NCBI RefSeq assembly: GCF_036347135.1 | Contig: NZ_CP108938.1 | Coordinates: 1,116,001 to 1,180,000 of the forward strand | Direction of reading: 5' to 3' | DNA length: 64,000 bases | Source of the DNA: Streptomyces sp. NBC_00775 | Lineage (GTDB): Bacteria; Actinomycetota; Actinomycetes; Streptomycetales; Streptomycetaceae | Shown: one piece after another, positions 8,075 to 16,120 of the stretch | How the letters are laid out: every line of letters starts with the position of its first letter | How positions within the stretch are numbered: the first letter of the stretch is position 1 | The notes under the pieces: generated by a model | The model's database searches: none | Told to the model about the DNA's origin: nothing | The model's input: the letters and a program-made list of their open reading frames with translations, nothing else | Made by a program: the position numbers and the translations under genes

Positions 8075-8103
8075 CCGCGACGGCGAGCGGTCACGACCCG
8101 CGC

Positions 8104-8122
8104 AAAAAGGGCCTCCGCAGGC
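8104..8122 (-). terminator. Intrinsic terminator after tRNA-Pro
   Basis: On the minus strand GCCT-GCGG-AGGC (8122-8111) forms a compact GC hairpin followed by CC and TTTTT (8108-8104). A second hairpin, GCGAAG-acc-CTTCGC (8131-8145), lies between it and the tRNA 3' end. Together they look like the tRNA transcript terminator. Confidence 0.7.
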
Positions 8123-8149
8123 TCTCGCCCGCGAAGACCCTTCGCACCG

Positions 8150-8223
<74 letters not shown>

Positions 8224-8351
8224 GTGCCCGTCTGACCTGGTGTTTTCCCTGGCCGAACGTGCACCGAAACAATACCGCACTCGTGCCGGTGGTCGCGCAC
8301 TCCTTTATTCGGGGCGAACGCGCCCTACGGGTTCGGCGCTACGGTTCGATG

Positions 8352-8382
8352 TTGACCTCAAGTTTGGTTGAGGTTGCACGAT
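8352..8382 (+). promoter_or_regulatory. MerR/SoxR-type promoter driving the transketolase genes
   Basis: A -35 box TTGACC (8352-8357) and a -10-like CACGAT (8377-8382) are 19 bases apart, the long spacer typical of MerR-family-activated promoters. Centred in the spacer is a palindrome ACCTCAA-N6-TTGAGGT (8355-8374), close to the SoxR box core CCTCAAG...TTGAGG. The -10 ends 7 bases before ATG 8390, so the mRNA is probably leaderless, consistent with the lack of an RBS. No MerR-family gene lies nearby; the activator must be encoded elsewhere. Confidence 0.75.
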
Positions 8383-8389
8383 CGTCAGC

Positions 8390-9091
8390 ATGAAGATCAC
8401 GGCTCAGCGGAGCTACGCGTACACGGACCTGCCCCGGCTGATGGGGCTGATGACGGGCGACGAGAAGCACGGACCGGCGGCGACGTCCACCATGGACGCG
8501 CTGTGGGTGCTCTATGACCGGGTGCTGCGGCTCGGGCCCGGGCGGATGGAGGATCCGGGGCGCGACCGGTTCCTGCTGTCCAAGGGGCACGGGCCGATGG
8601 CGTACTACGCGGTGCTCGCGGCCAAGGGTTTTGTGCCCGTCGAGTGGCTGCCCGGCTTCGGCTCGTACGACTCGCCGCTGGGGCACCACCCGGACCGGGT
8701 GCTGGTGCCGGGTGCCGAGATCGGCAGTGGATCCCTCGGGCACGGGCTGCCGATCGCCGTGGGCACGGCGCTCGGGCTGCGGGCGCAGGGGCTCGACGAG
8801 CCGCATGTGTGGGTGCTGATCGGTGACGCGGAGCTGGACGAGGGCAGCAATCACGAGGCGATCGCATACGCCGGGCCCGCCGGTCTCGAACAGCTGCACA
8901 CCGTCGTGATCGACAACTCCTCCGCCAGCCATGCCCGGCCCGGCGGGATCGCCGCCCGGTTCGAGGCGGCCGGCTGGTCCGCCGCGACGGTCGACGGCCG
9001 GGACCACGAGGCGCTGTACGACGCCTTCACCGCCCCTCATCCGGGCCTCCCGCGCGTGGTCGTCGCCCAGGTCGAGCCGAAATCCGCCTGA
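8390..9091 (+). CDS. Transketolase, N-terminal (TPP-binding) subunit
   Basis: A 233-aa protein equal to the N-terminal third of transketolase, the pyrophosphate/Mg-binding half of a split enzyme. Visible are DRFLLSKGHGPMAYYA (the conserved LSKGHG motif, about residues 62-77), the GSLGHGLPIAVGTALG stretch near 119, and the TPP motif variant IGDAELDEGSNHEA near 144. It ends AQVEPKSA without the Pyr domain, which is supplied by the next gene. The pair should move two-carbon ketol units between sugar phosphates, although split transketolases in secondary-metabolism or stress contexts can have other substrates. There is no RBS; the MerR-type promoter directly upstream suggests a leaderless start. 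Confidence 0.88.
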   Translation: MKITAQRSYAYTDLPRLMGLMTGDEKHGPAATSTMDALWVLYDRVLRLGPGRMEDPGRDRFLLSKGHGPMAYYAVLAAKGFVPVEWLPGFGSYDSPLGHHPDRVLVPGAEIGSGSLGHGLPIAVGTALGLRAQGLDEPHVWVLIGDAELDEGSNHEAIAYAGPAGLEQLHTVVIDNSSASHARPGGIAARFEAAGWSAATVDGRDHEALYDAFTAPHPGLPRVVVAQVEPKSA

Positions 9092-9138
9092 GCCGCGCCC
9101 GCCCCTCTCGTACGCCTTCTGGAAGGACACGACATCTC

Positions 9139-10050
9139 ATGGACACCATGCGTGACCGATTCGCCCCTGTCGTCTCACGGCTGCTCGACGAGGACCCGCG
9201 CGTCGCGGTCGTCCTCGCCGAGATCGGCAAGGACGGATTCACGGAGGCACAGCGCCGGCACCCGGATCGGGTGATCAACGTCGGGATTCGCGAACAGCTC
9301 CTGATCGGGGCGGGCGCGGGACTGGCCCTGACCGGGCTGCGCCCCGTGGTCCACACCTTCGCCAGCTTCCTCGTCGAGCGCCCCTTCGAGCAGGTCAAGC
9401 TCGACCTCGGGCACCAGGACGTGGGCGCGGTGCTGGTGAGCGCCGCCGCCTCCTTCGACTGGCCCGCCGGCGGCTTCACGCACATGGCGCCCGGTGATGT
9501 GGCCCTGCTCGACACGCTGGACGGCTGGACCGTGCATGTCCCCGGCCACCCCGACGAGGCCGAGACACTGCTGCGCCATGCCGTCGCCGCCGGGGACGAC
9601 AAGGTGTACGTGCGGCTGTCCGCGCAGTCCAACACGCACGGGCACGCGGTCGACGGGACACGCTTCCTCACCGTCCGCGAAGGCCGTGCCGGTGTCGTGG
9701 TCGCCGTCGGGCCGATGCTCGACGCCGTACTGGCCGCCACGGAAGGGCTCGACGTCACCGTGCTGTACGCCACCACCGTGCGCCCGTTCGACACGGCCGC
9801 GCTGCGCCGCGCGACGGAGACCGCGGGCACCGATGTCGTCCTTGTGGAGCCGTACCTGGCCGGTACGTCCACGACGGCCGCGAACGACGCGCTCGTCGAC
9901 GTACCCCACCGCGTCCTCGGTCTCGGCGTGGGCCGTCGTGAGCTGCGCCGGTACGGCACCATCGAGGAACACGTCGCCGCGCACGGCCTCGGCGCGAGGT
10001 CCCTGCGGGAGCGGATCGACGGCTTCCTGGGGGCACGGGTCGGCGTCTGA
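9139..10050 (+). CDS. Transketolase, C-terminal (Pyr-binding) subunit
   Basis: A 303-aa partner to the preceding gene. It has the Pyr domain with the catalytic-Glu motif INVGIREQLLIGAGAGLAL near residue 47 (Glu activates the cofactor), FEQVKLDLGHQ, and a C-terminal transketolase domain with VVLVEPYLAGTSTTA near 233. GGAAGG at 9121-9126 is 12 bases before ATG 9139; ATG 9148 is an alternative. It lies 47 bases after the first subunit in the same direction and must be co-transcribed from the MerR-type promoter. The two active-site halves together are complete. Confidence 0.88.
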   Translation: MDTMRDRFAPVVSRLLDEDPRVAVVLAEIGKDGFTEAQRRHPDRVINVGIREQLLIGAGAGLALTGLRPVVHTFASFLVERPFEQVKLDLGHQDVGAVLVSAAASFDWPAGGFTHMAPGDVALLDTLDGWTVHVPGHPDEAETLLRHAVAAGDDKVYVRLSAQSNTHGHAVDGTRFLTVREGRAGVVVAVGPMLDAVLAATEGLDVTVLYATTVRPFDTAALRRATETAGTDVVLVEPYLAGTSTTAANDALVDVPHRVLGLGVGRRELRRYGTIEEHVAAHGLGARSLRERIDGFLGARVGV

Positions 10051-10066
10051 TCCCCGCGCCCGGTCC

Positions 10067-10105
10067 CTCACACGGCTCGACGGTCGTCCCGCCGGGCCGT
10101 GTGAG
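10067..10105. terminator. Hairpin between convergent transketolase and MFS genes
   Basis: CTCACACGGC (10067-10076) and GCCGTGTGAG (10096-10105) form a perfect 10-bp stem with a 19-base loop, placed between the transketolase stop (10050) and inside the last codons of the convergent MFS gene. There is no U-run. It probably acts in both directions. Confidence 0.6.
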
Positions 10106-11546
10106 CCGCTTCAGGCATCACCGCGGTCGTACGCGACGGGGGTATAGGGGTATCGACGCGCACCAGGTTGCGTATCGCGGGCACCGACAGCAGGGCCGTC
10201 GAGACGACGAGGGTCATGACGCCTGCGATGAGGAGGACATGGTCCGCGCCTAGGGCCGTGGCGGCCGGTCCCGCCAGGGCCTGGCCGACGGGCATCATCG
10301 CGAGGGAGCCGGCGACGTCGTAGGCGTGGATGCGGTTGAGGACGTCCGGCGCGACCTGCGTCTGCACGCTGGTCGCCCACATCACGCCCCAGAGCGACAT
10401 CCCCGCCCCCGCTATCACCGCTCCGGCCGACATGGCCGCCACACCGAGCCCCGCCCCGACGGACGCGGGGAAGCAGGCGAAGGCGAAGAGGGCGAACGAG
10501 CCGGCCCGCAGCATACGGCGGGGGCACAGCCGCAGTGCGATCAGTCCGCCGATGACGGTGCCCGCGCCGAGGGCCGAGTTGACCAGGCCGTAGGCGCGCG
10601 GGCCGTGCTGCTGGACCACCTCCGTCGCCACCAGTGGGACGGTCGGGCCCCAGATGGAGATCATGTAGACGCACCAGATGACGATGACGCCCCATAGCCA
10701 GGTCCGGGATCTGAACTCCCGCCAGCCCTCGGCGAGATCGGCCTTGAAGCTGCCGCCGTGCGCCTGGCTTCCCGGCGCGACCGGGGGCAGCCGGAGCAGC
10801 AGCAGGCACAGGGCGCTCAGCGCGTACGTGGCCGCGTGGGCCGCGAAGACTCCGCCGGCCGAGGCGAAGGCGACCAGCAGACCCGCGAGGGCGGGGCCCA
10901 CGAGCTGGGCGGCGGACTCGGCGATCCTTATGGCTCCGTTGGCCCCCTGTACGTCGGTGGCGAGGCGCGGCACCGTGCTCGCGACGCCGGGCTGGAAGAC
11001 CGCGCCCGCCACTCCGTTGACGGCGCCGATCGCGCAGATCTGCCAGAGGACCACATGGTCGGCGAAGAACAGCACGGCGGCGAGGGACTGGGTGGCCAGC
11101 CGCACCAGGTCGGCACCGATCATCAGCTTGCGCGTGCTGAACCGGTCGGCGATGACCCCGCCGAAGATCACCAGGCCGGCGAAGGAGGCGGCCGACGCGG
11201 CCATGGCGAGGCCGACCGCGCCCACCCCGTACCCGTACTGCAGCAGTCCCGCGGCGAGCGCCACCGGCAGCATGGTGTCGCCGAGCCGGGCGAGGGCCCG
11301 CGCGACGAAGAACAGGGCGAAGTCCCGTGACCAGACGGGCCGACGGGGCCCGTCCTCGGCAACGATGTCAGGGCGGCCGGGACGTTCGTGCGACGTCTCG
11401 GTAGTTCCGGGCAGCGTCGCGAAGTCTTCGTGCGGTGCTCCGGAAGCAACGCGTCGCCCCTCAGAAGCTCCGCGTCGATTCTCCGAGGCTCCGCTCCGTG
11501 TCTCGGAAGCACATGACGGCTTCTCGCCCGATGACGTGCCGGCCAT
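10068..11546 (-). CDS. MFS transporter (efflux type)
   Basis: A 492-aa inner-membrane protein of the major facilitator superfamily with about twelve helices. The core resembles the enterobactin-exporter-like MFS_3 group: WSRDFALFFVARALARLGDTMLPVALA as helix 1, VIFGGVIADRFSTRKLMIGADLVR as the A-motif loop. The substrate cannot be inferred. The first ~70 residues are a hydrophilic, low-complexity tail with three copies of an ASExRxG-like unit, encoded by imperfect DNA repeats at about 11440-11510. ATG 11546 is preferred (GGGGAGGGG about 10 bases upstream); the frame extends to 11597. It converges on the transketolase operon. Confidence 0.85.
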   Translation of the reverse strand: MAGTSSGEKPSCASETRSGASENRRGASEGRRVASGAPHEDFATLPGTTETSHERPGRPDIVAEDGPRRPVWSRDFALFFVARALARLGDTMLPVALAAGLLQYGYGVGAVGLAMAASAASFAGLVIFGGVIADRFSTRKLMIGADLVRLATQSLAAVLFFADHVVLWQICAIGAVNGVAGAVFQPGVASTVPRLATDVQGANGAIRIAESAAQLVGPALAGLLVAFASAGGVFAAHAATYALSALCLLLLRLPPVAPGSQAHGGSFKADLAEGWREFRSRTWLWGVIVIWCVYMISIWGPTVPLVATEVVQQHGPRAYGLVNSALGAGTVIGGLIALRLCPRRMLRAGSFALFAFACFPASVGAGLGVAAMSAGAVIAGAGMSLWGVMWATSVQTQVAPDVLNRIHAYDVAGSLAMMPVGQALAGPAATALGADHVLLIAGVMTLVVSTALLSVPAIRNLVRVDTPIPPSRTTAVMPEAAHTARRDDRRAV

Positions 11547-11677
11547 CCCGCTCGCACCCCTCCCCTGTCGCGCCCTGTCCTGCCGATGCCCCACCACTCC
11601 CCCGCGGAGTGGAGCGTCCCGCTCTCCACTCCTGCTGCCGGATCATGCCACGGGGCACTGACAACGCCGGAAGAATT

Positions 11678-12037
11678 TCAGTCGCCGGACGGGAGGCCCA
11701 ACTCCGGGTAGGAGTCGAGCAGTCGGGGCGGGGCCGCCTGGCGCCAGGAGTCGGCGAGGATGTCGCGGAGTTCGTCGTCGTCCTCCAGGGAGGCGAGCCG
11801 GACCCGGACCCAGGCGAAAACCGCCTCGTGGTCGGCGATCCAGAACTTCCCCGGCTCGGCCAGGACGAGTTCGTCGCGCTCCTCCTTCGGGCAGCGCACG
11901 GCGATGGAGGTCTCCTCCTCGGGCAGCGTGGCGAACATCTTTCCCGCCACCCGGAACGTGGGCATGCTCCAGGCGATCTTCTCCGTCGTGTCCGGCAAAG
12001 AGAGGGCGATACGGCGTACGTCTTCGGCATCCGGCAT
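11678..12037 (-). CDS. MmcQ/YjbR-family protein
   Basis: A 119-aa protein with the YjbR fold (cyanophage/bacterial double-wing DNA-binding-like). Conserved elements are LPDTTEKIAWSMPTFRVAGKMFATL near residue 14 and EERDELVLAEPGKFWIADH near 52. Its biochemical role is unknown. ATG 12037 is chosen over ATG 12067 because a TACGGT box (12050-12045, minus) lies 7 bases before it, the leaderless pattern seen in several neighbouring genes; neither start has a good RBS. Confidence 0.8.
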   Translation of the reverse strand: MPDAEDVRRIALSLPDTTEKIAWSMPTFRVAGKMFATLPEEETSIAVRCPKEERDELVLAEPGKFWIADHEAVFAWVRVRLASLEDDDELRDILADSWRQAAPPRLLDSYPELGLPSGD

Positions 12038-12223
12038 GAGACGCACCGTAGCCAATGGCACTGACATCGCGGCTGCTCGGAGCTCGCGCCGGACCCGGTG
12101 CGGGTCTTCGAGACAGGTGACACCTGATCCTGGTGGTTGGCACCACCCTGAGAAACGCCGAAGCCGTACCTGATTTCCGCTGTGCCCGTTTCCGCGGTCC
12201 GCACTGCACTAGCGTCGGGTCCC

Positions 12224-12745
12224 GTGATCGTATGGCTCAACGGCACCCACGGTGCGGGCAAGACGACGACCAGTCCACTCGTGCAGCAGCTGATCCCGGA
12301 TTCACGGGTGTTCGACGCCGAGAAGGTCGGCGAGACACTCATGGACATCACGCCGGGGCTGCCCAGAACGGACAACTTCCAGCACTGGCCGCCGTGGCGG
12401 CAGCTCGTGGTCGAGACCGCCCGCCGCGTACTCGACTACACCGGCGGCACCCTGGTGATGCCCATGACTGTCCTGGTCGAGGAGTACTGGCGCGAGATCA
12501 GCACGGGCCTCGCCCAACATGCCATTCCGGTACGGCACTTCGTCCTCCACGCCGACCAGGACACCCTCCGCGGGCGTATCGAGGGGGACGCTCTTCTTGG
12601 CCCCTCCCCGTTCCGCCTCACATACCTTGAGCCCTACGCCGAGGCGGCCCGCACGTGGCTCCACGGCGAGGCCGAGGTCGTCGACACCACGCACCTCACG
12701 CCCGCCCAGGCCGCCCTGCGGATCGCAGAGGCCGTCAAGAGCTGA
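12224..12745 (+). CDS. P-loop NTPase / nucleoside-kinase-like protein
   Basis: A 173-aa AAA_33-type P-loop protein. The Walker A GTHGAGKTTT is at the very N-terminus (VIVWLNGTHGAGKTT), followed by DSRVFDAEKVGETLMDITPGLP and a conserved NFQHWPPWRQLVVETARRVL segment. The C-terminal half has LHADQDTLRGRIEGD, a lid-like arginine region. Such proteins are often annotated as ATP-binding or tunicamycin-resistance-like; whether this phosphorylates a small molecule is unknown. GTG 12224 fits the family's usual VWLNG opening, with TAGCGT (12210-12215) 8 bases upstream (leaderless); a GTG at 12182 is possible but adds an unconserved tail. Confidence 0.78.
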   Translation: MIVWLNGTHGAGKTTTSPLVQQLIPDSRVFDAEKVGETLMDITPGLPRTDNFQHWPPWRQLVVETARRVLDYTGGTLVMPMTVLVEEYWREISTGLAQHAIPVRHFVLHADQDTLRGRIEGDALLGPSPFRLTYLEPYAEAARTWLHGEAEVVDTTHLTPAQAALRIAEAVKS

Positions 12746-12750
12746 GGTCG

Positions 12751-13329
12751 TCACCTGCCGACGGCCGCCGCTTCCGCCCCGGCTTCTCCTCCCGCTCCTG
12801 CCCCCTCTCCGGCCCCCACGTGCTTGTAGAAGATCGTCGTCGGGCGCAACTCGCCCGACGGCGAAGCCGCGTAGTCGGGTATCGCCCCGAGCCGGGTCCA
12901 GCCCGCCGAGTGATAGAGGGACTCGGCGGGGCTGTCGGTCTCGGTGTCCAGATGCAGGAGGGTCACTCCCGCGGCGGCCGCCTCGGTCTCGGCGGCCGCC
13001 AGGAGCGTACGGCCGAGGCCTTGTCCGCGGCCGTCCCGGTGCACCATCAGCTTCACGAGTTCGGCACGGTGGCGGCTGTTGGGCTTGTCCGGGAAGGCGA
13101 GGCTGACGGTGCCGAGCAGCCGGGCCTCGTCAAGAGCCACCCACACGGCGAGATGACCGGCCGACACCGCGGCCGCGCGCCCCTCCCACCAGGCGACGGC
13201 CGCCGCGCGGTCGAGCGGCCAGAGGAAACCGACCGAGGCCCCGCCGGCCACGGTGTCCGTCAAGACGTCGGCCAACTCCTCGGCGGACGCGATGAGTTCG
13301 GCCGCACTGAGCCGGGAGACGGTGGTCAC
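12751..13329 (-). CDS. GNAT-family N-acetyltransferase
   Basis: A 192-aa acetyl-CoA-dependent acyltransferase. The GNAT core is visible: LLGTVSLAFPDKPN (beta4), AELVKLMVHRDGRGQGLGRTLLAAAE with the R-x-x-G-x-G acetyl-CoA loop near residue 106, and SLYHSAGWTRLGAIPDYA (beta5-6) near 147. It ends in a low-complexity Gly/Ala/Glu tail. The start GTG 13329 overlaps the stop of the upstream XRE-cupin gene as GTGA, so the two are translationally coupled and the regulator probably controls this acetyltransferase. This XRE-GNAT arrangement is common in actinomycetes. Substrate unknown. Confidence 0.87.
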   Translation of the reverse strand: MTTVSRLSAAELIASAEELADVLTDTVAGGASVGFLWPLDRAAAVAWWEGRAAAVSAGHLAVWVALDEARLLGTVSLAFPDKPNSRHRAELVKLMVHRDGRGQGLGRTLLAAAETEAAAAGVTLLHLDTETDSPAESLYHSAGWTRLGAIPDYAASPSGELRPTTIFYKHVGAGEGAGAGGEAGAEAAAVGR

Positions 13330-13898
13330 GGCAGCACCACCGCCAGCGCGTACCGCACGTCCTCGGGGCCGGGGCAGCGAAAACGCGTCGGGCCCCACAC
13401 CCGCAGCCGGAGGCAGTCGCCGGCGGCGAGGCGGTGGTCGACATCCTGCGCCGTCACGTCCAGCGTTCCGTCGAGGACCCAGATGTGCTGTTCCAGGCCG
13501 GGCACGGGAGGACGGTCGTACGCGATGTCGGCGCCGGCCGCGAGCCGTCCCTCGACGAGTTCGCCGCGCAGCCCGGCGTGCGGCGGCGACACCGATCGCC
13601 GTACGAAACCGGAGGCCTTGTCCTCCCAGATCACCTGGTCGGCCGCCCTCACCAACAGCGCGGGTTCCGCCTCGATCTCGCTGAGCAGCTGCGACATGGT
13701 CCGCCCGTACACCCCGCACAGGCGGTTCAGCAGCGAGGCCGTGGGGCTGATCTCCGCGCGCTCGGCACGGGACAGGGTCGAGCGGCTGACCCCGCTGCGC
13801 TCCGCCAGCTCTCCCAAAGACCAGCTGCGTTCGGCCCGCAGCTCGGCCAGCCGGGCCCCGAGCCGGACGTCGACGGCATCCTCAACATCGTTTCCCAT
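13326..13898 (-). CDS. XRE-family regulator with C-terminal cupin domain
   Basis: A 190-aa DNA-binding protein: HTH at about residues 14-70 (LGARLAELRAERSWSLGELAERSGVSRSTLSRAERAEISPT) followed by a small-molecule-sensing cupin (AYDRPPVPGLEQHIWVLDGTLDVT and AAGDCLRLRVWGPTRF). ATG 13898 is chosen because a TAGCAT -10 box lies exactly 7 bases upstream inside a GGGAT-AGC-ATCCC palindrome, giving a leaderless, self-repressed promoter; an upstream ATG at 13928 would place that palindrome inside the coding region. Its stop overlaps the GNAT start (GTGA). Confidence 0.88.
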   Translation of the reverse strand: MGNDVEDAVDVRLGARLAELRAERSWSLGELAERSGVSRSTLSRAERAEISPTASLLNRLCGVYGRTMSQLLSEIEAEPALLVRAADQVIWEDKASGFVRRSVSPPHAGLRGELVEGRLAAGADIAYDRPPVPGLEQHIWVLDGTLDVTAQDVDHRLAAGDCLRLRVWGPTRFRCPGPEDVRYALAVVLP

Positions 13899-13902
13899 AT
13901 CC

Positions 13903-13915
13903 GGGATGCTATCCC
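13903..13915 (-). promoter_or_regulatory. Autoregulatory operator over the XRE -10 box
   Basis: GGGAT-GCT-ATCCC is a perfect 5-3-5 palindrome. Read on the minus strand its centre contains TAGCAT, a good Streptomyces -10 box, 7 bases before ATG 13898. A repressor bound here would block RNA polymerase directly. Position and symmetry make it the likely operator of the XRE-cupin protein; this is inference. Confidence 0.6.
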
Positions 13916-13949
13916 AGATGCGAAACACACGACAGGGGAGGCATGCCCG

Positions 13950-14855
13950 TCATTCCACGGTCGCGGCCTCCGCCAGTGCCTCCAGTACCGGCCGGATCAG
14001 CGGGTGCCCCTCCGCTCCGCGGCGTACGGCGGCGAAGACGCGGCGGGTGGGCGCGACGCCGTCGACCGGGCGTACGAGGACCCCCGTGAGATCCATGCCG
14101 CGCAACGCCGAGCGGGGCACCAGAGCCACGCCCGCGTCGGCCGAGGCGAGGGCGACGACGGCGCGGAAGTCGTCCGAGGAGTGTTCGAGGCGCGGCTGGA
14201 ATCCGGCGTTCTCGCAGGCCAGGACGACCACGTCGTGGCACGGGTTGCCCGGGTACGGGCCGATCCACGGGTCCTTGGCCAACTCGGCGAGCGGGACCTC
14301 GTCGGCACCGGCCAGGCGATGGGTGACCGGGACGACCGCGTCGAAGGGCTCGGCGTACAGGGGCACGTGCGTGAGGCGCGGGTCGTCCGCGTCCGGGCCG
14401 CCCCGGTATTCGACGGCGACCGCGATGTCGACCTGCCGGTCGAGCACCATCGGCAGGCTGGCGTCACCCTCGGCGTCCTGGACGCGGATGTGGATACCGG
14501 GCGCCGTGGTGGCGAGGCGGGCCAGCGCGGGGGCGACGACCAGGCCGATGCCGGTCGCGAAGGAGGCGACGGTGACGGTACCCGCGGAGCCCGAGCTGTA
14601 CGCGGCCAGCTCGGCTTCGGCGCGCTCCAGTTGGGCGAGCACGGCGTTGGTGTGGCTGAGCAGGATCTCGCCGGCGGGCGTCAGCCGTACACCCTTGGCA
14701 CCGCGCTCGACGAGCCGGTGCCCCGTCTCCTGTTCCAGCGCGGCCAGCTGCTGGGAGACGGCCGAGGGCGTGAGATAGAGCGCGGCGGCAGCCGCCGTCA
14801 CCGTGCGGTGGTCGGCCACCGCACGGAGGATGTGGAGCCGCCGCGCTTCGATCAT
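13950..14855 (-). CDS. LysR-family transcriptional regulator
   Basis: A 301-aa LysR regulator: N-terminal HTH (MIEARRLHILRAVADHRTVTAAAAALYLTPSAVSQQLAALEQETGHRLVER, residues 1-51) and a type-2 periplasmic-binding sensor domain from about residue 90. Transcribed as the last gene after tdh and kbl, starting 31 bases after the kbl stop, so it is either part of that operon or responds to threonine or glycine metabolism. Unlike most LysR genes it is not divergent from a target. The ligand cannot be read from sequence. Confidence 0.87.
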   Translation of the reverse strand: MIEARRLHILRAVADHRTVTAAAAALYLTPSAVSQQLAALEQETGHRLVERGAKGVRLTPAGEILLSHTNAVLAQLERAEAELAAYSSGSAGTVTVASFATGIGLVVAPALARLATTAPGIHIRVQDAEGDASLPMVLDRQVDIAVAVEYRGGPDADDPRLTHVPLYAEPFDAVVPVTHRLAGADEVPLAELAKDPWIGPYPGNPCHDVVVLACENAGFQPRLEHSSDDFRAVVALASADAGVALVPRSALRGMDLTGVLVRPVDGVAPTRRVFAAVRRGAEGHPLIRPVLEALAEAATVE

Positions 14856-14886
14856 GTGACCGATTCTCTCAGGTCACGCGCGCCTT

Positions 14887-16080
14887 TCAGCTCTCCAGCT
14901 CCGCGCGTGCGGCCACGAACGCGTCCACCGCCCGGTTCACATCCTCCGTCGAGTGCCCCGCGGACAGCTGCACCCGGATACGGGCCTGCCCCTGCGGAAC
15001 CACCGGGTACGAGAAGCCGATCACGTACACCCCGCGCTCCAGGAGCAGCTCCGCCATGCGCCCGGCGACGGACGCGTCGCCGATCATGACGGGGGCGATC
15101 GCATGGTCGCCGGGGAGGATGTCGAAGCCCTCCTCGGTCATCCGGGAGCGGAAGAGCGCGGTGTTCTCGGCGAGCCGGACGCGCAGGTCGTCGGCCGACT
15201 CCAGCAGGTCGAGGACCTTCAGGGAGGCCGCCGCGATCACCGGGGCGAGCGTGTTCGAGAAGAGGTACGGACGCGACCGCTGGCGCAGCAGGGCGACGAT
15301 CTCGGCGCGGGCGGCGACGTAACCGCCGGACGCCCCGCCGAGCGCCTTGCCCAGGGTGCCCGTGATGATGTCGACGCGGTCCATCACGCCGTGCAGCTCG
15401 GGGGTGCCGCGGCCGCCGGGGCCGACGAAGCCGACGGCGTGCGAGTCGTCGACCATGACCATGGCGTCGTAGCGGTCGGCGAGGTCGCAGATCTCCTTCA
15501 GGGGCGCGACATAGCCGTCCATCGAGAACACGCCGTCGGTGACGATCAGCCGGCGACGGGCGTCGGAGGCCTCCTTGAGCTGGGCCTCCAGATCGGCCAT
15601 GTCACGGTTGGCGTACCGGAAGCGGCGCGCCTTGGACAGCCGGATGCCGTCGATGATCGAGGCGTGGTTGAGGGCGTCGGAGATGACCGCGTCCTCGGCT
15701 CCGAGAAGGGTCTCGAAGACACCGCCGTTGGCGTCGAAGCAGGAGGAGTAGAGGATCGTGTCCTCCTGGCCGAGGAACGCGGACAGCCGCGCCTCCAGCT
15801 CCTTGTGCACCTCCTGCGTACCGCAGATGAAGCGCACGGACGCCATGCCGTAGCCCCAGCGGTCGAGCGCCTCGTGGGCGGCGGCGACGACCTCGGGGTG
15901 GTCGGCGAGGCCGAGGTAGTTGTTCGCGCAGAAGTTGAGGACCTCGCCGGGGCGGCCGCCCGCGGTGACGTTCACGGTCGCGGACTGCGGGGTGCCGATG
16001 ACGCGCTCGGGCTTGTGCAGTCCGGCGGCGCGGATCTCGTCGAGGGTGGTGCGCAGGTCGTCGCGTACGGAATCGAACAT
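14887..16080 (-). CDS. kbl: Glycine C-acetyltransferase (2-amino-3-ketobutyrate CoA ligase)
   Basis: A 397-aa PLP enzyme of the alpha-oxoamine synthase family that cleaves 2-amino-3-ketobutyrate with CoA to glycine and acetyl-CoA, the second step of threonine catabolism. Family marks: [15 protein letters not shown] near residue 50, [21 protein letters not shown] near 115, [14 protein letters not shown] near 208, and the PLP lysine K245 in [20 protein letters not shown] stands 7 bases before ATG 16080 (ATG 16083 is adjacent). It follows tdh by 37 bases in the same operon, the usual order tdh-kbl. Confidence 0.95.
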   Translation of the reverse strand: MFDSVRDDLRTTLDEIRAAGLHKPERVIGTPQSATVNVTAGGRPGEVLNFCANNYLGLADHPEVVAAAHEALDRWGYGMASVRFICGTQEVHKELEARLSAFLGQEDTILYSSCFDANGGVFETLLGAEDAVISDALNHASIIDGIRLSKARRFRYANRDMADLEAQLKEASDARRRLIVTDGVFSMDGYVAPLKEICDLADRYDAMVMVDDSHAVGFVGPGGRGTPELHGVMDRVDIITGTLGKALGGASGGYVAARAEIVALLRQRSRPYLFSNTLAPVIAAASLKVLDLLESADDLRVRLAENTALFRSRMTEEGFDILPGDHAIAPVMIGDASVAGRMAELLLERGVYVIGFSYPVVPQGQARIRVQLSAGHSTEDVNRAVDAFVAARAELES

Positions 16081-16120
16081 CATCAGTTCCTTAGAGAGTT
16101 CCGTGGAGATCGTGGAGGTC

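Noticed and set aside
12182..12223. Upstream GTG start for the P-loop protein
   Set aside because: The added residues are not conserved in the family opening and the -10 box position fits GTG 12224.
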